Both the position numbers and the translations under genes were made by a program. The notes under the pieces are model-generated. The model was not told the origin of the DNA. It ran no database searches and worked only from the letters and a program-made list of their open reading frames with translations. Below are positions 5,924 through 8,353 of a stretch of 8,353 nucleotides of DNA, piece after piece (within the stretch, counting starts at the first letter, position 1; each line of letters begins with the position of its first letter). The stretch lies in contig JAQXKW010000141.1 of assembly GCA_029010655.1 (NCBI GenBank), positions 1 through 8,353 on the forward strand. The letters run 5' to 3'. The stretch comes from Clostridia bacterium (GTDB lineage Bacteria; Bacillota; Clostridia; Oscillospirales; CAG-272).

Positions 5924-6077
5924 GGAGAGGTATCGAAGCGGGGACGTTTGCTAGCGCTGCCGGCGGCAGATACAGCGAGCAATAAGGAGTGGCAGCGGTC
6001 GAATTTTTGCACGGCAGTGCCGAAAATTCGGGCACAGCAACAGGACATAACGGGGCTGACTCGAAATCTTCCTCGCC
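5924..6077 (+). pseudogene. interrupted tRNA-Ser remnant
   Basis: Bases 5924-5941 are identical to the first 18 bases of the intact tRNA-Ser at 6220 (identity begins 4 bases earlier, at 5920 and 6216). Bases 6046-6068 are identical to 6239-6261, covering the rest of the D arm, the 5' side of the anticodon stem and the CGA anticodon loop. In the intact gene these blocks are one base apart; here 104 bases (5942-6045) separate them. After 6068 the anticodon 3' stem, variable arm and T arm are absent. The next bases, TTCCTCGCCA (6068-6077), may be the decayed acceptor 3' strand with CCA, as if deletion had joined TCGAAATC of the anticodon loop to the similar TCGAATC of the T loop. A tRNA cannot form, so it is called a pseudogene; a structured RNA with another role is not excluded. 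Confidence 0.75.
6000..6030 (+). repeat. hairpin within the tRNA insert
   Basis: CGAATTTT (6000-6007) pairs with AAAATTCG (6023-6030), and inside it GCAC (6009-6012) pairs with GTGC (6017-6020) around GGCA. A second hairpin in the same insert, CTGCC-GGC-GGCAG, lies near 5957-5969. The insert is thus structured but has no open frame of note. Confidence 0.5.
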
Positions 6078-6148
6078 AAACGGATGTCAATCTTCCGAAA
6101 ACCCTTTAACCGTGCGGGTTTCAGGCATTAGCCCATCACCGCATTACC

Positions 6149-6177
6149 TTGAGTTTTAACGAGAATTTTAATACAAC
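6149..6177 (+). promoter_or_regulatory. possible promoter of the intact tRNA-Ser
   Basis: TTGAGT (6149-6154), 17 bases, then TACAAC (6172-6177) is a moderate promoter about 43 bases before the tRNA. If weak, the tRNA could instead be read from the stronger promoter at 5858 through the remnant. Confidence 0.35.
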
Positions 6178-6188
6178 TGAATATTTGC

Positions 6189-6213
6189 GTTAACCTCGTG
6201 CAAGCGAGTTAAC
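6189..6213 (+). repeat. hairpin just upstream of tRNA-Ser
   Basis: GTTAACCTCG (6189-6198) pairs with CGAGTTAAC (6205-6213), with one bulged C and a 6-base loop, ending 6 bases before the tRNA 5' end. It may lie in the precursor leader near the RNase P site. Confidence 0.4.
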
Positions 6214-6219
6214 ATATAC

Positions 6220-6308
6220 GGAGAGGTATCGAAGCGGTCATAACGGGGCTGACTCGAAATCAGTTTGACGGCAACGTCACGAGGGTTCGAATCCCTCCCT
6301 CTCCGCCA
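6220..6308 (+). tRNA. tRNA-Ser (anticodon CGA)
   Basis: An 89-base class II tRNA. Acceptor stem GGAGAGG (6220-6226) pairs with CCTCTCC (6298-6304), followed by G and an encoded CCA (6306-6308). The anticodon arm is CTGA-CTCGAAA-TCAG with anticodon CGA at 6255-6257, reading UCG serine codons. The long variable arm GACG-GCAA-CGTC is typical of serine tRNAs, and the T arm is GAGGG-TTCGAAT-CCCTC. It appears fully functional, in contrast with the remnant 296 bases upstream. Its antisense gives the well-known spurious peptides (RDSNPRD, GGIRTLV). Confidence 0.97.
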
Positions 6309-6311
6309 ATC

Positions 6312-6346
6312 GTCGGAGCAAAGCTCGCTTTGCTCCGGCATTTTTT
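6312..6346 (+). terminator. intrinsic terminator of tRNA-Ser
   Basis: GGAGCAAAG (6315-6323) pairs with CTTTGCTCC (6328-6336), extended outward by C6314-G6337, T6313-G6338 and G6312-C6339, and followed by TTTTTT (6341-6346). A textbook terminator 3 bases after the tRNA CCA. Confidence 0.85.
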
Positions 6347-6356
6347 GTATAAGGAA

Positions 6357-6379
6357 AACCACCTGCTAAGCAGGTGGTT
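6357..6379. repeat. perfect 10-bp hairpin AACCACCTGC / GCAGGTGGTT
   Basis: The two arms (6357-6366, 6370-6379) are separated by TAA. On the minus strand the stem runs into TTTTCC, so it could weakly terminate leftward transcription. Similar hairpins occur near ends of IS200/IS605-type elements, but no transposase is present; the link is a guess. Confidence 0.5.
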
Positions 6380-6439
6380 CCGGGCAGTAGACAAAGCAAA
6401 ACCTCCTTTTCGAATATATTGTGCCGAAAAAGAGAATAA

Positions 6440-6468
6440 TTGAAAAATGTGTAATAATGTGTTATGAT
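6440..6468 (+). promoter_or_regulatory. promoter of the ATPase-HTH gene
   Basis: TTGAAA (6440-6445), a 17-base spacer and TATGAT (6463-6468) form a good housekeeping promoter, starting transcription near 6475, about 35 bases before the ATG. The gene therefore seems to have its own promoter and to be insulated from the tRNA by its terminator. Confidence 0.6.
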
Positions 6469-6509
6469 GGTAAAAAATATAGGCAGTCTTTTGCTGAAAG
6501 AGGGTTCTT

Positions 6510-8348
6510 ATGAAAATAACAAAAATGGAGATTAACAATTACAAATCAATAAAAGAACCGATTGAAATCAACTTTTATGACACGCTGCCTACCGTTTTGA
6601 TCGGCAAAAACGGGAGCGGAAAAACCAACATTTTAGAGGCATTAGATGCGATAGCCCAAGCAAACAGCAATTATTACGGGTTAAGCAAAGAGCTGTCGCT
6701 CAATTATAAAGTGCACATTTGTCTTTCAAAAGATGATATTGCCCGACTTTTCCCCGGTAAAAGTATTGATGAGGAAAAGTGCAGGTTTATCGCTTACTCC
6801 GGCGAGAACTGCAAAATAGACAGAATTGAATCGGAATATTTAGTCCCGCTTTTAAATTCTGAAATTTGCGAGATTTATGACCTTGCCAACGAGTTAAAGA
6901 AAGCTCTCAATACATACATAAAACAGCTCAACAAAATTGCGTATAATGGAAGGGACGAGATTCCGGTCCGCGGTTTTCAGATTACCGATTTCCGCAATTC
7001 AACGACCGATTTTGAAAGCCTGAAATTTCAAATGGAATTTGTCATTGAAGAGGCTGAAAAGCTTGCCGATTCGCTGATGCAAAGCTTTGAAAGCAATGAG
7101 AATTCTTTCCGATTCGGCTATGTATATAATTACTTCAGCGAGAATGACGCAAAGAAATTGTCTTTTCAGCTCCGCTATATAGAACCGGATTTAGCTTCGT
7201 TTGAGAAAAAGTTTATCACCGTAAACAGAACGGCGATAAAGCGGGAAATCACAAAAATCAACAAGGCTACAAAAGCGTCCTGCAACAGAATTATAGAGTT
7301 GCTCAATGAAATTGACGAATGTGCAAAGCGTCTGAAGGCAGCATTAACCGGCACGCAATTAATACCCGGAAATAACGGCACATTTTATGAATTCATTCGT
7401 GAAGTACAAAATTGTGTCGGCAGCAAATTTTCATTCTTGCGAAACGAGAGCAGCGATGTCATTTTCAGAAGCAATGAGAGAGAGCAAGAATACTATCGCA
7501 ATGATAAATCCATTTTGGTTTTGCTTACCTATATCAACAAGGTTTACAGCGGAGCTGATAAAGAAGACCTGCTAAACAAAATCCAAGTCGAGAAGGATTT
7601 TTCGCTGTCTGATGCGGCTCTGAGCGAATTTGAAGAATATCTCAATTCTGATATTCCCGACTTTGAGGAAGGTATGTATGACCGCATTTCGGTTGAGAGG
7701 GCAGGGAAAATTCCGGCAATACTTTTGCACGAAAAGTCCGGTGATACGGTTGCCCTCAGCTCAACAAGTGCCGGCAGGCGTTGGTATTTCACCTATTATT
7801 TTATGAAAAATACTCTTCAACCCGGGGATTTGTTTATCATAGACGAGCCGGCAGCCATGCTGCACCCCACAGCACAAAAGGAAGTAATGAGAGAACTGCT
7901 TGATCTTGAAAAGAACGGTATAAAGGTTGTTTATTCCACACACAGCCCGTATCTCATTCCAAGTGATTGGCAAAGTGTGCAGTTTGTTTCCATGGAAGAA
8001 AATGGGACCGTGGTAACACAAGAAAACTGTACTGACCTTTTGAAACAGGTTATCGGCGGAGATATTTTTAATCTGCAAGAGATTTTGGAAAAATATCAGA
8101 AAGGCGATAAAGAATTGATTGCCAACCGTTGTTATCAAGCCGTTATTGATTATTATCAATCAATCAAAAAATACAAAAGAGATCCTCGGAAACCAATCGA
8201 AATAGCCGCCAATGAGTTAAATGTGGGCGTTGATACTGTTGTGTCGTGGAGAAAAAAGAAAAGCAGCAAGCATTCCAGGTGTCCGGAGCTCGAAAACATC
8301 ATTACAATAGCAACCAAAACAAATTCGGATATTTTCGAATTGCTTTGA
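6510..8348 (+). CDS. ABC/OLD-like AAA ATPase with C-terminal helix-turn-helix
   Basis: The 612-residue protein has a split ABC-type ATPase head like AAA_15/AAA_21 and OLD-family proteins. It begins MKITKMEINNYKSIKEPIEI with Walker A GKNGSGKTN (32-40). The middle (about 120-400) is charged and helical, likely a coiled-coil or insertion region. The second half carries a signature-like LSSTSAGRRWYFTYYFM (417-433), Walker B LFIIDEPAAMLHP (441-453, E446 catalytic) and a switch histidine in STHSPYLI (H478). No TOPRIM nuclease follows; instead residues about 561-611 look like a Cro/C1-type helix-turn-helix (KPIEIAANELNVGVDTVVSW, then LENIITIATKTNSDIFELL). AGAGGG (6499-6504) lies 5 bases before the ATG. 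Codon use is AT-rich compared with fucI and nrdR, and the gene sits beside a tRNA, suggesting horizontal gain. Role unknown; defence or DNA surveillance is inferred from relatives. The stop is 5 bases from the window edge, so partners cannot be seen. Confidence 0.85.
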   Translation: MKITKMEINNYKSIKEPIEINFYDTLPTVLIGKNGSGKTNILEALDAIAQANSNYYGLSKELSLNYKVHICLSKDDIARLFPGKSIDEEKCRFIAYSGENCKIDRIESEYLVPLLNSEICEIYDLANELKKALNTYIKQLNKIAYNGRDEIPVRGFQITDFRNSTTDFESLKFQMEFVIEEAEKLADSLMQSFESNENSFRFGYVYNYFSENDAKKLSFQLRYIEPDLASFEKKFITVNRTAIKREITKINKATKASCNRIIELLNEIDECAKRLKAALTGTQLIPGNNGTFYEFIREVQNCVGSKFSFLRNESSDVIFRSNEREQEYYRNDKSILVLLTYINKVYSGADKEDLLNKIQVEKDFSLSDAALSEFEEYLNSDIPDFEEGMYDRISVERAGKIPAILLHEKSGDTVALSSTSAGRRWYFTYYFMKNTLQPGDLFIIDEPAAMLHPTAQKEVMRELLDLEKNGIKVVYSTHSPYLIPSDWQSVQFVSMEENGTVVTQENCTDLLKQVIGGDIFNLQEILEKYQKGDKELIANRCYQAVIDYYQSIKKYKRDPRKPIEIAANELNVGVDTVVSWRKKKSSKHSRCPELENIITIATKTNSDIFELL

Positions 8349-8353
8349 TTCAC

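Noticed and set aside
5924..6077. tmRNA or intron-containing tRNA
   Set aside because: There is no alanine-type acceptor or tag frame for tmRNA, and the insert is in the D arm, not the anticodon loop, with the 3' half of the tRNA missing.
5839..6090. An 83-codon minus-strand frame across the broken tRNA
   Set aside because: Its sequence (including RFDTSPY) is again tRNA-Ser antisense plus the insert; no ribosome site and no protein likeness.
6168..6538. Minus-strand frames with peptides RDSNPRD and GGIRTLV
   Set aside because: These are the familiar spurious translations of the antisense strand of tRNA-Ser genes and run over the tRNA and its terminator.

Overview
The window looks like chromosomal DNA of a low- to mid-GC Clostridia bacterium, probably a gut Oscillospirales/Ruminococcaceae-type Firmicute. 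The signs are sigma-A type -35/-10 boxes spaced by 17-18 bases, AGGAGG-like ribosome binding sites, stem-loops followed by T runs, a bacterial FatA-type acyl-ACP thioesterase, FucI and NrdR of Firmicute type, and GC-rich interspersed repeats of the 'CGCCCGCC...GCGGGCGGCGCCCGC' kind. Genus and species cannot be read from the sequence.

Layout. Positions 1-535 (minus) hold the N-terminal part of an acyl-ACP thioesterase that runs off the left edge. It is divergent from fucI (716-2518, plus), a complete L-fucose isomerase, and each gene has its own good promoter in the AT-rich gap. Positions 2519-2920 are non-coding: a stem-loop closing fucI, then two almost identical 58-59 bp repeats around other hairpins. 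Next are a DUF5131 (phage Gp37/Gp68-like) protein with three conserved cysteines (2921-3640) and nrdR (3761-4216), the zinc-ribbon/ATP-cone repressor of ribonucleotide reductase genes. The nrdR promoter carries two NrdR-box-like sites one standard spacing apart and a 28-bp palindrome over the -10. A Xre-type regulator lies convergently at 4399-5556 (minus).

Positions 5571-6215 hold no convincing protein gene. They contain a bidirectional-looking terminator, a strong extended -10 promoter, and a broken tRNA-Ser whose 5' part and anticodon arm are separated by about 104 bases of hairpin-rich DNA. An intact tRNA-Ser(CGA) follows at 6220-6308 with its own terminator. Beyond it, a hairpin repeat and a clear promoter lead into an AT-rich gene (6510-8348) for a 612-residue ABC/OLD-like AAA ATPase with an apparent helix-turn-helix domain fused at the C-terminus.

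The left half is mostly ordinary housekeeping and catabolic genes in separate transcription units, not one operon. The right end, from the broken tRNA onward, looks like an accessory hot spot next to a tRNA gene. The ATPase-HTH protein is the best candidate there for an undescribed or poorly described system (defence or DNA surveillance is only a guess). Any partner gene would lie past the right edge.
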